Shown here: positions 42,439-51,050 of the stretch, piece by piece
How the letters are laid out: each line of letters opens with the position of its first letter
How positions within the stretch are numbered: the stretch's first letter is position 1
NCBI GenBank assembly: GCA_002066995.1
Contig: MWTC01000052.1
Location: forward strand, 164,925 to 228,924
Direction: 5' to 3'
Source: Sphingobacteriales bacterium UTBCD1
Lineage (GTDB): Bacteria; Bacteroidota; Bacteroidia; Chitinophagales; Chitinophagaceae
DNA length: 64,000 nt
Notes under the pieces: generated by a model
Seen by the model: the letters and a program-made list of their open reading frames with translations, nothing else
Database searches by the model: none
Told to the model about the DNA's origin: nothing
Position numbers and translations under genes: made by a program

Positions 42439-43965
42439 ATGAAGCTGTTATCACCAGCCATATCATCGCTTGCCCGGATGAGGCTTTGGCGCATTGAAGC
42501 CTGGATCAATAACCCGGTCAATGCCCAGCGGAATGTATTGCAGGATATTGTGACGGCTGCTCAGTACACCGAATTCGGCCGTAAATATGATTTCCCCAAC
42601 CTGTTTACCATCAGGGCGTTTAAAAATACGGTTCCTGTTCACGATTATAACGACATGAAACCTTATATCGAAAGGATCATGAACGGTGAACAGAACATAT
42701 TATGGAATACTCCCATCTACTGGTTTGCTAAAAGCAGTGGTACCACAAGCGATAAAAGTAAATTCATCCCCGTAAGCGAAGAGAGTCTTAATGATTGCCA
42801 TTATAAGGCAGCCAAGGATGTACTGACACTTTATTACAATTTTAATCCAAACTCAGAATTGCTGACAGGAAAAGGGCTTGTGATCGGCGGCAGTCACAGC
42901 ATCAACCCGATGAACAGGGAAGCACAGTTTGGGGACCTGAGCGCTGTGCTGTTACAAAATTCTCCTTTCTGGGGCCATTGGATACGCACTCCGGATCTCA
43001 GTATTGCCCTGATGAATGAATGGGAAAGTAAAATAGAAAAGCTGGCGCAAAGTACGATCAAAGAAAATGTGACTTCCGTTTCAGGGGTTCCTACCTGGAC
43101 CCTGGTCTTATTCAAACGTATCCTGGAGCTGACCGGTAAAAGAACAATTGCAGAAGTGTGGCCTTCTTTTGAACTATTCATGCATGGCGGAGTTTCTTTT
43201 GTGCCTTATAAAGAACAATTTCAAAAACTGATTGGTAAAGACATTCACTATCTTGAATTATACAATGCGAGTGAGGGGTTTTTTTCTGCCCAGGATATTC
43301 CGGGAACAGAGGGAATGCTCCTGTTCCTGGATCATGGGATCTTTATGGAGTTTATGCCGGTAAGTGAATACGGAAAAAAATTCCCTGAAACGATTGGCCT
43401 TACCGATGTGAAGATCGGAGAAAACTATGCCCTGGTCATCAGCACCAACGGAGGATTGTGGCGTTATTTGTTAGGGGATACCATTCAATTCACTTCGCTG
43501 AAACCTTTCCGCATAAAAGTTTCAGGAAGATTGAAACATTTTATTAATGCATTCGGAGAAGAACTGATCATTGACAATTCAGATAAAGCGATTGCCATTG
43601 CTTCGGAAAAAACAGGAGCTATTGTGAACGACTACACGGCAGCCCCTGTATATTTTTCCGACAACTCCAACGGAGCTCATGAATGGCTGATTGAGTTTGA
43701 AAAAGATCCCGATAGCCTGGATCAGTTTACAAGGGAACTGGATGCTGCCCTGAAAAGTATCAACAGTGATTATGAGGCCAAGCGCCATAAGGATATTGCT
43801 TTGAGAATGCCCATTATTCATTCAATGCAAAAAGGGATCTTTACAGAGTGGCTCCGCAATAATGGCAAATTGGGGGGACAACATAAGATCCCGAGGCTCA
43901 GTAATGAAAGAAAATTACTTCAGGAAATTCTAATGTTGAATAATAATAAATTTGCACCCAAATAA
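42439..43965 (+). CDS. GH3-type acyl-adenylate/amino acid ligase
   Basis: The 508-residue protein belongs to the GH3 branch of adenylate-forming enzymes: the P-loop-like SSGTTSDKSKFIPVS is at about 98-112, FELFMHGGVSFVPY and YNASEGFFSAQD follow the ATP-binding motifs, and VISTNGGLWRYLLGDTIQF precedes the hinge. The C-terminal small domain begins FINAFGEELI. Plant members conjugate amino acids to auxin or jasmonate; bacterial homologues are largely uncharacterised, so a carboxylic acid activating role is all that can be inferred. Neighbours lptB and fabG suggest envelope or fatty acid metabolism. Confidence 0.9.
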   Translation: MKLLSPAISSLARMRLWRIEAWINNPVNAQRNVLQDIVTAAQYTEFGRKYDFPNLFTIRAFKNTVPVHDYNDMKPYIERIMNGEQNILWNTPIYWFAKSSGTTSDKSKFIPVSEESLNDCHYKAAKDVLTLYYNFNPNSELLTGKGLVIGGSHSINPMNREAQFGDLSAVLLQNSPFWGHWIRTPDLSIALMNEWESKIEKLAQSTIKENVTSVSGVPTWTLVLFKRILELTGKRTIAEVWPSFELFMHGGVSFVPYKEQFQKLIGKDIHYLELYNASEGFFSAQDIPGTEGMLLFLDHGIFMEFMPVSEYGKKFPETIGLTDVKIGENYALVISTNGGLWRYLLGDTIQFTSLKPFRIKVSGRLKHFINAFGEELIIDNSDKAIAIASEKTGAIVNDYTAAPVYFSDNSNGAHEWLIEFEKDPDSLDQFTRELDAALKSINSDYEAKRHKDIALRMPIIHSMQKGIFTEWLRNNGKLGGQHKIPRLSNERKLLQEILMLNNNKFAPK

Positions 43966-43972
43966 ATGATCT

Positions 43973-44728
43973 ATGAAATTACTGGAGAACAAAGTTGCGA
44001 TCATCACCGGCGCTGCAAGAGGAATAGGTGAAGCTATTGCATTGAAGTTTGCCGAACACGGCGCCCAAATCGCATTCACTTATGTAAGCGACAGCAGCGC
44101 CGAAAAAGCAGCGGCTCTGGAAAAAAAGCTGGCAGGCTTAGGAGTTAAAGCCAAAGCATATAAAAGCAATGCAGGTGATTATGCTCAATGCGAAACACTG
44201 GTGAATGATGTTTTAAAAGAATTCGGAAATGTTGATATCTGTGTGAATAATGCAGGTATCTCTAAAGACAATCTTCTGCTGCGGCTGACACCCGAGCAAT
44301 GGGATGATGTGATCAGGGTAAACCTGAACGGAGTTTTTTACATGACCAAGCAGGTCATCAAACCAATGATGAAATTAAAAAACGGTACCATTATCAATAT
44401 GAGTTCTGTGATTGGCGAGATGGGAAATGCGGGACAGTCCAGTTATGCCGCCAGCAAAGCAGGCATTATCGGTTTCACAAAGAGCGTGGCAAAAGAATTA
44501 GGAAGCCGCAATGTGCGTTGCAATGCCATCGCACCAGGTTTTGTGGAAACAGATATGACCAGTTATTTAAAAGAAGGGGAAACGGCTGATAAATATAAGG
44601 CTGGAATTCCATTGGGGCGTTTTGCTTCTGCTGAAGAGATCGCCAACACGGCATTATTTCTCGCATCTGATTGGGGCAAATACATCACGGGCCAGGTGAT
44701 CAGCGTATGCGGCGGATTGAATATGTAG
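43973..44728 (+). CDS. fabG: 3-oxoacyl-ACP reductase FabG
   Basis: The protein has 251 residues with the short-chain dehydrogenase pattern: TGAARGIGEA (NADP-binding), NNAGISKD, catalytic Ser in MSSVIGEMGNAGQSSYAASKAG followed by Tyr and Lys in YAASK, and the terminal GKYITGQVISVCGGLNM characteristic of FabG. It reduces 3-oxoacyl-ACP in fatty acid elongation. It starts 7 bases after the GH3-type stop, so the two are cotranscribed, and it may serve the acyl group used by its neighbour. Confidence 0.92.
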   Translation: MKLLENKVAIITGAARGIGEAIALKFAEHGAQIAFTYVSDSSAEKAAALEKKLAGLGVKAKAYKSNAGDYAQCETLVNDVLKEFGNVDICVNNAGISKDNLLLRLTPEQWDDVIRVNLNGVFYMTKQVIKPMMKLKNGTIINMSSVIGEMGNAGQSSYAASKAGIIGFTKSVAKELGSRNVRCNAIAPGFVETDMTSYLKEGETADKYKAGIPLGRFASAEEIANTALFLASDWGKYITGQVISVCGGLNM

Positions 44729-44917
44729 GGTTGGCCGGTACTGTTATGTATTTTAGAATCCGGATATACGATTGTAAAAAATCAAAAATTAATTACAGCC
44801 CGTTTTTTATTGTGTATTCAAAGTAGCTGAAGGGTTTACTGATTTCATTTTGTAGATTTAATAAACCTTTTGTCAGACTTGATTTCAGGTGGCTGATAAT
44901 TTTTTCAATCCGTCTTA

Positions 44918-46285
44918 TCATCTGAACTTCTGGATAAATGCAGCTAAAGAATAACCCATTGCCGGATAGTTCGGGTACGGATGAGAATTTCCGGTTTGCA
45001 CGGCAATCCGCTCTTTTCCTTCATAGGCCGCATAGGGCTTGGTGTAAGCAGAATCTGCCGTGAAATTAAATCCGTAATAGTTGTCAATTGCTATAGCTGC
45101 ATCCACTAAAAATATTTTTTCGCTTTCTTTATTGTCAAAGGTTTCAATAATATTTTTCCGGAGCTCCCAGATGCAGGCATTTTCTTTTGTAGTGAACTCC
45201 CCGGGCTGGTTGTCCAGGATTCCGCTGGTACTGGGAGGAATCATGATTACAAATTTTCCGTTAGGAACTGCTTTGAAATAAGAGGCTGCCACTTCTTTGA
45301 TCTGTGCATTCCATTTTGAAAAATCAATTCTGCCGGGATAAGGAGCATTGCTGAAATCATTGGAGCCTAAAAATTCAGCAAATACCGAAGGCGCCTTTAA
45401 TTTCCACATAGAAAGATATTTTCCGTAATTAAAATGCCAGGTAAAATTATTGTAAGCCGCATTTTTCCATTTTGACCCGTCAAACTGAACATAATTTTTC
45501 TTTGTATTATCATACATAACGTCATTGACTTCCGGCTTTAATTTGTATCCTGTTGCTGTATCAAATAAAAGGGAGCAGGTGCTGAATCGTCCGGCCCAAT
45601 ACCGCTCATCAAAAGTCCATTTGTTTTGAGGATGTAACCGCACTTCATTGGCAAGTTTCCAGAAATGAGTAGAGCCCCAATACCGGTAATTGCCATCCGG
45701 CTGCCAGAATCCATTGTAAGATTGAGTCCGTTCTGTTGAAACGGAAAAATAGTCGTCGAGAGTCCAGCCGCCCCGCCCTTCATCAAATTGGCCCGGGCAA
45801 TCCAGGGCATCACGAAGCCCGATTAACTGTAATTTCGGGACATTACCGGATGTAATCAATGCATCTTTAAAAAACGCCCCGTTTGTAAAACTATCCCCCA
45901 GGATAGAAACAGTTATGGTATCAGATCCGGTTCCTTTTTCCCCCACGACAATGGTGGAAGTAATTGTTTTGATTGTATCAAAATTATCCTGATTTATCAA
46001 ACTGAGGGTAATGGTTGTATTGTCTTTTGGCGCCGTGATACTTGCCACACGCTGAAGACGTCTTTTAAATCTTGCGGTACCGGAAAAACGGACAACATCG
46101 TTATAGGGCCTCCATCGCTTGAGAAGAGGTTCTACGAATATTTCATTTTGCGTGCCTGACAATAAATATAATTTTGAAGGCAGGCAAATGTCATTGGTGA
46201 AAGGAGCCGGGCTTGTCTGCGAAATAACAGGGATGGAGGGGAATAATGTACATGATACAATCACGGCCAGTCCGATTTTTTTCAT
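44918..46285 (-). CDS. SGNH/GDSL-type hydrolase, exported
   Basis: The 455-residue protein has a signal peptide at about 1-23 and the SGNH blocks: GDS in SILGDSFTNGAFF (block I), a glycine block in EGRGGWTLDDY, GSND in FLGSNDFSNA (block III), and the terminal His in NSHPYPNYPAMGY (block V). Family members are esterases or deacetylases of carbohydrates. The N-terminal 110 residues form a beta-rich module. The substrate is unknown. The gene is followed on the plus strand side by about 190 bases without gene before the fabG end. Confidence 0.8.
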   Translation of the reverse strand: MKKIGLAVIVSCTLFPSIPVISQTSPAPFTNDICLPSKLYLLSGTQNEIFVEPLLKRWRPYNDVVRFSGTARFKRRLQRVASITAPKDNTTITLSLINQDNFDTIKTITSTIVVGEKGTGSDTITVSILGDSFTNGAFFKDALITSGNVPKLQLIGLRDALDCPGQFDEGRGGWTLDDYFSVSTERTQSYNGFWQPDGNYRYWGSTHFWKLANEVRLHPQNKWTFDERYWAGRFSTCSLLFDTATGYKLKPEVNDVMYDNTKKNYVQFDGSKWKNAAYNNFTWHFNYGKYLSMWKLKAPSVFAEFLGSNDFSNAPYPGRIDFSKWNAQIKEVAASYFKAVPNGKFVIMIPPSTSGILDNQPGEFTTKENACIWELRKNIIETFDNKESEKIFLVDAAIAIDNYYGFNFTADSAYTKPYAAYEGKERIAVQTGNSHPYPNYPAMGYSLAAFIQKFR

Positions 46286-46583
46286 GTCTTTGTTTTAGAT
46301 AAATTAATAAACCGTATTGAGAATTTTATTTGCCTGATATAGAACAACACATCACGGGCAGTGTAAGCGCCGTCGTATAGCAATCATCCAAAGCAGAGCG
46401 ATAACCTGATGGAATGGTACTGTTTGCTTTTTATCCGGTGCATACCGGAAGAAAACGATAGTAGAATCGTACTGCAATATATACATTCTCTGCAAATTGA
46501 AAGCAGTAAATTATGCCACGCTGTTCCGCAGGTAAGTGGCTGCAGGGATTTTGGAGATTTTTATCAGCCATGTTTTTGCCCTT

Positions 46584-47447
46584 TCAAAAGTAATTTTTAT
46601 TTTCTTTCAGAAATTCCACAAGGGCTTTTTTCCAATCCGGCATTTGATCAATACCTAATGACTTTAGATTGTGATTTTCCAGAACTGAATAGAAGGGTCT
46701 TTTTACATTCTGCGGAAAGTCATTTACGCTTGAAGGATGTAAAGGAGTTTTAATTTTTAACTCATCCCAGATCGTTTTGGCAAATTCATACCAGGACACT
46801 GCTCCATCACAACTCATGTGGTACAAGCCATAAGCTTCTGTCTGAGCCAATGCCAAAGTGTTTTTTGCGATCCACTTTGTCGGAGTGGGAGTCAAGACTT
46901 CATCATTCACCACTTTCACTTCCGGTTTTTCTTTGGCTGCTTTTAAAATGGAAGTGATAAAATTATTTCCTTTGCTCCGGCTGGGGATTTTTCCATAAAT
47001 GCCGGACACTCTTACCACAAAAGAACGGTCACAGTAATTCAATGAAAAATATTCTCCTGAAAGCTTGGTGTTGCCATATACGTTGAGCGGATTCGGAAGG
47101 TTTTTTTCTGTATAAGGACTATTTTTTCTCCCATCAAAAACGTAGTCGGTGCTGTACTGGATAAAACGAATATTTTCTTCAGTACAAATTTTTGCCAGAT
47201 TCAAAGGGCCGGCAGCATTTATTTGAAATGCTTCTGCAGAATTTATTTCTGCATCAGGAACTTTATTATAAGCAGCAGTGTTAATTAAAATATCCGGTTT
47301 GATCGAAGGCAAAACTTTTCTCACAGAATCAATGTTGGTGATCTCAATATCAGCATGAGTAAGCCCGGTGACATCATGCCCTGAAGAAAATATTTCCACC
47401 AGGTCTGCTCCTAATTGCCCGTTTGCTCCTACAACTGCGACTTTCAT
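46584..47447 (-). CDS. rfbD: dTDP-4-dehydrorhamnose reductase
   Basis: The protein has 287 residues, with the NAD(P)-binding VVGANGQLGADLV at the N terminus, STDYVFDGRKNSPYTEKNLPNPLNVYGNTKLSGE containing the catalytic Tyr and Lys, and the RVSGIYG block. It makes dTDP-L-rhamnose, a precursor of cell surface polysaccharide. No other rhamnose pathway gene is adjacent. The GxxGxxG motif is clear. Convergence with nothing nearby; the enoyl-CoA hydratase gene is 49 bases upstream on the same strand. Confidence 0.88.
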   Translation of the reverse strand: MKVAVVGANGQLGADLVEIFSSGHDVTGLTHADIEITNIDSVRKVLPSIKPDILINTAAYNKVPDAEINSAEAFQINAAGPLNLAKICTEENIRFIQYSTDYVFDGRKNSPYTEKNLPNPLNVYGNTKLSGEYFSLNYCDRSFVVRVSGIYGKIPSRSKGNNFITSILKAAKEKPEVKVVNDEVLTPTPTKWIAKNTLALAQTEAYGLYHMSCDGAVSWYEFAKTIWDELKIKTPLHPSSVNDFPQNVKRPFYSVLENHNLKSLGIDQMPDWKKALVEFLKENKNYF

Positions 47448-47496
47448 TTAATGATTTTTAAAATTCCGGAAATACTCCGTTATTAGCTTTCCTGTA

Positions 47497-48270
47497 TTAT
47501 CTTTTTGAAATGATTCCGTGAATCGCTTTTTTTGAAAAGTCGCTCAGGATCAGTTTTCCGCTGATCGCTGCCCTCTGCTGCAATAAAGCATCCCAATGAT
47601 CTGTACCCTTCCAAAACATTTTTTTCATTTCCATCATTGCTTCAGGATTTGATTGGGATAACTGTTCTGCAAGTTTTAAAATGGCTCCGTCCATTTCTGA
47701 AATAGAAGGATATACCTCAAAGAACAGGCCTTTTCTTCCGGCCCATTGAGCGTTTCGCCAGGAGGAAGCGTCAATAGACAGTTGGGAGAATGCAGACAAA
47801 CCGATCTTTCTTTCTACTGCAGGCCCAACAACAAAGGGCCCGATTCCTATAGTGAGTTCGCTGAGCTTTATGTCTGCGCCTTCAGTAGCAATGGCATAAT
47901 CCGCTGCAGCAGCAAGTCCCACACCGCCTCCCACACATTTGCCCTGTATCCTGCCAATGATCAGCTTCGGGCATTTTCTCATTGCATTGATGACATTTGC
48001 AAAGCCGCTGAAAAAGTGTAATCCTTCTTCTTCGCTTTTTATTGCAATAAGTTCATCGAAAGAAGCTCCGGCACAAAATGTTTTATCACCTGCTGATTGA
48101 AGAATGATCACCGCAGTTTCAGGATCTTCACCTGCCCTCATTATGGATTCAGCTAACTTTTCTAATATTTCTCCAGGCAGGGAATTGCTTTTCCTGTGAA
48201 AAAACTCAATAGTGGCAGTTCCTTTATTACGTACTGATCGTACATAGCCCTGTGAAGTTCCCTGTGTCAT
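47497..48270 (-). CDS. Enoyl-CoA hydratase/isomerase family protein
   Basis: From the ATG at 48270 (MTQGTSQGYV) the protein has 257 residues with the crotonase fold: the oxyanion-hole stretches KTFCAGASFDEL and GKCVGGGVGLAAAADYAIAT, then KLSELTIGIGPFVVGPAVERKIG with the Glu where a catalytic Glu is found. Exact substrate (enoyl-CoA, methylglutaconyl-CoA, isomerase) cannot be fixed. An upstream in-frame ATG at 48324 would add eighteen residues and touch the hflX stop (48338), so 48270 is preferred. The gene follows hflX on the same strand. Confidence 0.87.
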   Translation of the reverse strand: MTQGTSQGYVRSVRNKGTATIEFFHRKSNSLPGEILEKLAESIMRAGEDPETAVIILQSAGDKTFCAGASFDELIAIKSEEEGLHFFSGFANVINAMRKCPKLIIGRIQGKCVGGGVGLAAAADYAIATEGADIKLSELTIGIGPFVVGPAVERKIGLSAFSQLSIDASSWRNAQWAGRKGLFFEVYPSISEMDGAILKLAEQLSQSNPEAMMEMKKMFWKGTDHWDALLQQRAAISGKLILSDFSKKAIHGIISKR

Positions 48271-48337
48271 TTTTTTATTTTTGATTTTGTTTACCGGTAA
48301 CCGTAATTCAGAATAACTAGTCAACTTTTGAAAACAA

Positions 48338-49528
48338 TCAAAGAAATAATTCTGATTTATAAGGATAGCGGAGCCTGTAAAGCTCTTTCACTTTCTGCAG
48401 CAGAGTCTGCCGCAATTGCCTGATATTTCTTTTTTCTATGGCTGCGATAAATACAGCATTTCCATTTGTTTCCCTGTTCCACCGTTCTTCCAGGTCATTC
48501 ATTATTTCTTTTTTGGTGCTTTCTTCCAGCCATTCGTCAAATACATTTTTTTCATACAGGTCCATTTTGTTGAAAACAGTGATCATTGGCTTTTCGGAAA
48601 CGCCTATCTCACGGAGCGTTTGGTTTACAACGCCGATCTGCTCTTCGTAATTAGGATGCGAGATGTCCACTACATGCAAAAGCACATCTGCTTCCCGTAC
48701 TTCATCGAGTGTGCTCTTAAAACTTTCCACCAGGTGATGAGGCAGTTTGCGGATGAAACCCACCGTATCGCTTAACAGGAACGGTGTGTTCTCAAAAACG
48801 ACTTTTCTTGTAGTGGTATCCAGCGTGGCGAATAATTTATTTTCTGCAAATACCTCACTCTTGCTCAGGAGATTCATGATAGTGGATTTACCAACATTGG
48901 TATAGCCAACTAAGGCCACCCGGATAAATTCACCCCTTTCTTTCCTCTGTGTAAGTGATTGTTTATCGATCTCGGCTAATCTTTTCCTCAGTAATGAAAT
49001 TTTATCCCGGGCAATACGGCGGTCTGTTTCAATTTCACTTTCTCCGGGACCCCTGGTTCCGATTCCCCCGCCCAGGCGTTCCAGGTGTTTCCACATGCCA
49101 CGTAACCTTGGAAGGAGGTACTGGTATTGTGCCAGTTCAACCTGTGTCTTTGCCTGGGCTGATTTGGCACGTCTTGCAAAAATGTCAAGGATCAGGTCAG
49201 TACGATCAATGGTTTTTATATCCAGTGTTTTTTCAATGTTCGTTATTTGTGAGCCGCTGAGTTCATCGTCGAAAATTACAATACGGATATTTTTTCCTGA
49301 CACATATTGCCGGATCTCTTCAAGTTTTCCTTTTCCTACAAATGTTTTACTGTCTGGGTGGGGCAGTTTTTGTATAAATCTTTTTATTGCGGAAGCGCCT
49401 GCGGTTTCTGCAAGGAATGCCAGTTCATCTAAATATTCCCCAACCTGTTGTTCTGTCTGGCCTTTTTGTACCATACCGACCAACACTGCCCGCTCCTGTT
49501 CTTTGAAAATATTTTTTTTATTTGGCAT
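48338..49528 (-). CDS. hflX: Ribosome-associated GTPase HflX
   Basis: From the ATG at 49528 the protein has 396 residues. The HflX N-terminal domain includes ELAFLAETAGA, KGKLEEIR and DRTDLILDIFARRAKSAQAKTQVELAQYQYLLPRL; the G domain has G1 VGYTNVGKST, G3 DTVGFIRKLP and G4 FNKMD. It splits or rescues stalled ribosomes under stress. The promoter at 49562-49594 has both boxes with 21 bases between. A longer start at 49564 would add twelve residues before the family's N terminus. Confidence 0.95.
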   Translation of the reverse strand: MPNKKNIFKEQERAVLVGMVQKGQTEQQVGEYLDELAFLAETAGASAIKRFIQKLPHPDSKTFVGKGKLEEIRQYVSGKNIRIVIFDDELSGSQITNIEKTLDIKTIDRTDLILDIFARRAKSAQAKTQVELAQYQYLLPRLRGMWKHLERLGGGIGTRGPGESEIETDRRIARDKISLLRKRLAEIDKQSLTQRKERGEFIRVALVGYTNVGKSTIMNLLSKSEVFAENKLFATLDTTTRKVVFENTPFLLSDTVGFIRKLPHHLVESFKSTLDEVREADVLLHVVDISHPNYEEQIGVVNQTLREIGVSEKPMITVFNKMDLYEKNVFDEWLEESTKKEIMNDLEERWNRETNGNAVFIAAIEKRNIRQLRQTLLQKVKELYRLRYPYKSELFL

Positions 49529-49561
49529 TGATATTACTTGCTCCTTCTTACGTAGGGTACA

Positions 49562-49594
49562 CAAAAATAGAGAATACTCTTTCGCCGGATCAAA
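49562..49594 (-). promoter_or_regulatory. hflX promoter (TTTG-N21-TATTTTTG)
   Basis: On the minus strand TTTG (complement of 49591-49594), 21 bases, then TATTTTTG (complement of 49562-49569). The ATG at 49528 is 34 bases downstream. Both boxes and the spacing match the Bacteroidota consensus. Confidence 0.65.
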
Positions 49595-49646
49595 CCAGGA
49601 AGAAATGAAAAAAAGTGATTAAACTCCCCGCAATAACCTGGTGATT

Positions 49647-50372
49647 TTACAAACCACTGAGCGTTAGACCAAAGGATTGCGGGTTGATGTTTGGTCCCCG
49701 ATTTTCTTTGAATAAAGAACTGGCCTGGTAGTTATAGAAGAGACTGAAATGCCCCCACCCTGCTCTGGCAGAAAGGACAATCCTGTTCCCATTAAAAAAT
49801 TTTTTGCTGGCTTCTTTTTGAATATATTGATAAATAACTGCGCCATTACTGTTTACAAAGTCTTTGTTCCTGGTATGAGCATTCAACAAAGCACCTACTT
49901 TTACTCCCAGCGCCAGTTTAAAACTCTTTTCGTTGTGGGCGGGGTCGAATGCATAACGCAATTCTATAGGCGCCTCTATCCAGGCCATACCTAATTTGGT
50001 TTTTTTGAAGTGGGTTGTATCAGACTGGTTTGTAAATTGAATGGTTGCTGTATTGTCTTTTATCCCAACATAGGTTTTATTGAAATACATCATGTCGGTG
50101 CCAATGCCCGGCCCCACTGCTACGCTGAAATGCGGATTGGTCTTGAATGGAAAATCGAATAAAAAATAGACATTGATACTTTTTGAAAATCCTTTTGTAT
50201 GTATTGTATCAGGGCGGCCGGCCCAGCTATAACTGCCTAATTGTAACATCAAATGGTCGTTGGCACGGCCACTCAGATCTACCGTGGTCTTCTTTTTCGG
50301 TGTAGGATTATTTTGTGCAGATACTGAGGTTACAAGCAACATCAATAAAGCAGGCAGTAATGTTTTATTCAT
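49647..50372 (-). CDS. Outer-membrane beta-barrel (porin family) protein
   Basis: From the ATG at 50372 the protein has 241 residues: signal peptide at about 1-20 (LLVTSVSAQ), then alternating amphipathic strands: KSINVYFLFDFPF, FSVAVGPGIGTDM, AWIEAPIELRYAF, FKLALGVKVGALLNAHT, GNRIVLSARAGWGHFSLFYNYQAS, ending FGLTLSGL with the C-terminal hydrophobic residue typical of outer-membrane proteins. It resembles the PorT/OmpA-like 8-strand barrels. Function is unknown. A TACTTTTG-like -7 element is at 50394-50401 on its strand, 22 bases before the ATG. Confidence 0.85.
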   Translation of the reverse strand: MNKTLLPALLMLLVTSVSAQNNPTPKKKTTVDLSGRANDHLMLQLGSYSWAGRPDTIHTKGFSKSINVYFLFDFPFKTNPHFSVAVGPGIGTDMMYFNKTYVGIKDNTATIQFTNQSDTTHFKKTKLGMAWIEAPIELRYAFDPAHNEKSFKLALGVKVGALLNAHTRNKDFVNSNGAVIYQYIQKEASKKFFNGNRIVLSARAGWGHFSLFYNYQASSLFKENRGPNINPQSFGLTLSGL

Positions 50373-50393
50373 AATATCATGAAATGTAATGGA

Positions 50394-50401
50394 CAAAAGT
50401 A
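50394..50401 (-). promoter_or_regulatory. -7 element for the beta-barrel gene
   Basis: Minus-strand TACTTTTG (TAnnTTTG), 22 bases before the start codon at 50372. No clear upstream box. Confidence 0.4.
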
Positions 50402-50494
50402 TTTTTCTCACGGTTAAGAAAAGGTTAAAGAAGCCATTTTGTGATCTGTCAAATGAAAATGCGGGATATTGATTTGTAAATAATAAAAATAATG

Positions 50495-50568
50495 TGGACC
50501 CTGTTGGGATCGAACCAACGACCCCCTGATTATGAGTCAGGTGCTCTAACCGTCTGAGCTAAGGGTCC
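50495..50568 (-). tRNA. tRNA with CAT anticodon, tRNA-Ile2 type
   Basis: A full 74-base cloverleaf on the minus strand: acceptor GGACCCT pairing with AGGGTCC, A discriminator, D arm AGCTCAGACGGTTAGAGC, anticodon stem CCTGA/TCAGG with loop CTCATAA, anticodon CAT (complement of 50532-50534), T arm TTGGTTCGATCCCAA. No CCA is encoded. The acceptor stem and arms resemble known tRNA-Ile2 genes of E. coli and B. subtilis more than elongator tRNA-Met, so lysidine modification of the C34 by TilS is expected. An automatic call might give tRNA-Met. The 5' end is the origin of the adjacent tandem repeat. Confidence 0.9.
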
Positions 50569-50655
50569 TGACTTTTTTACAAGTCAAAATAATTTACTTC
50601 CAAGAACTATAGAGCCACTTTTTCCCAGAGAAACAAAATGATTCATTCGTCTGAG

Positions 50656-50701
50656 TGCCGGCGCTGCGGCCGGCATCGGGACAAGCTGCGCTTTGTCTCG
50701 A
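50656..50701. repeat. Two-hairpin element, copy 1
   Basis: A 46-base GC-rich stretch made of two adjacent inverted repeats: TGCCGGC/GCCGGCA with loop GCTGCG, then TCGGGACAA/TTGTCTCGA with one G-T pair and loop GCTGCGCT. It separates CGTCTGAG from CTAAGGGTCC, sequences that are contiguous in the tRNA gene. Confidence 0.75.
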
Positions 50702-50798
50702 CTAAGGGTCCTGACTTTTTTACAAGTCAAAATAATTTACTTCCAAGAACTATAGAGCCACTTCTTCCCAGAGAAACAAAATGATTCATTCGTCTGAG

Positions 50799-50844
50799 TG
50801 CCGGCGCTGCGGCCGGCATCGGGACAAGCTGCGCTTTGTCTCGA
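50799..50844. repeat. Two-hairpin element, copy 2
   Basis: Same 46-base sequence as at 50656-50701, in the second tandem unit. Confidence 0.75.
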
Positions 50845-50941
50845 CTAAGGGTCCTGACTTTTTTACAAGTCAAAATAATTTACTTCCAAGAACTATAGAG
50901 CCACTTTTTCCCAGAGAAACAAAATGTTTCATTCGTCTGAG

Positions 50942-50987
50942 TGCCGGCGCTGCGGCCGGCATCGGGACAAGCTGCGCTTTGTCTCGA
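50942..50987. repeat. Two-hairpin element, copy 3
   Basis: Same 46-base sequence as at 50656-50701, in the third tandem unit. Confidence 0.75.
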
Positions 50988-51050
50988 CTAAGGGTCCTGT
51001 GCAACATAGCTTAAAGAGTCGCAAAAATAAAAAAATAAAGGAGAAGCAAG

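Larger units (their letters stand above)
50559..50999. repeat. Three 143 bp tandem repeats plus partial copy
   Basis: Copies are 50559-50701, 50702-50844 and 50845-50987, followed by 12 bases of a fourth (50988-50999). Copies differ by single bases (C/T near 50763, A/T near 50927). Each copy begins with CTAAGGGTCCTG, the complement of the tRNA 5' end, and ends with a 46-base two-hairpin insert. The array lies on the promoter side of the tRNA. Spurious open reading frames across it are not genes. The remaining bases to 51050 show no gene. Confidence 0.95.

Noticed and set aside
46286..46583. Plus-strand gene across the SGNH-rfbD gap
   Set aside because: An open frame of about 114 codons starts at 46409 but its second half is antisense to the rfbD 3' end and shows no protein-like features.
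50495..50568. Elongator tRNA-Met
   Set aside because: The anticodon CAT allows it, but the acceptor stem and arms are closer to known tRNA-Ile2 genes.
50559..50999. CRISPR array
   Set aside because: Units of 143 bases are almost identical along their whole length; there are no variable spacers and no cas genes.
50781..51014. Protein-coding gene in the tandem array
   Set aside because: The open frame arises from the repeated GC-rich hairpins; two copies of the same peptide appear in it and no protein features are seen.
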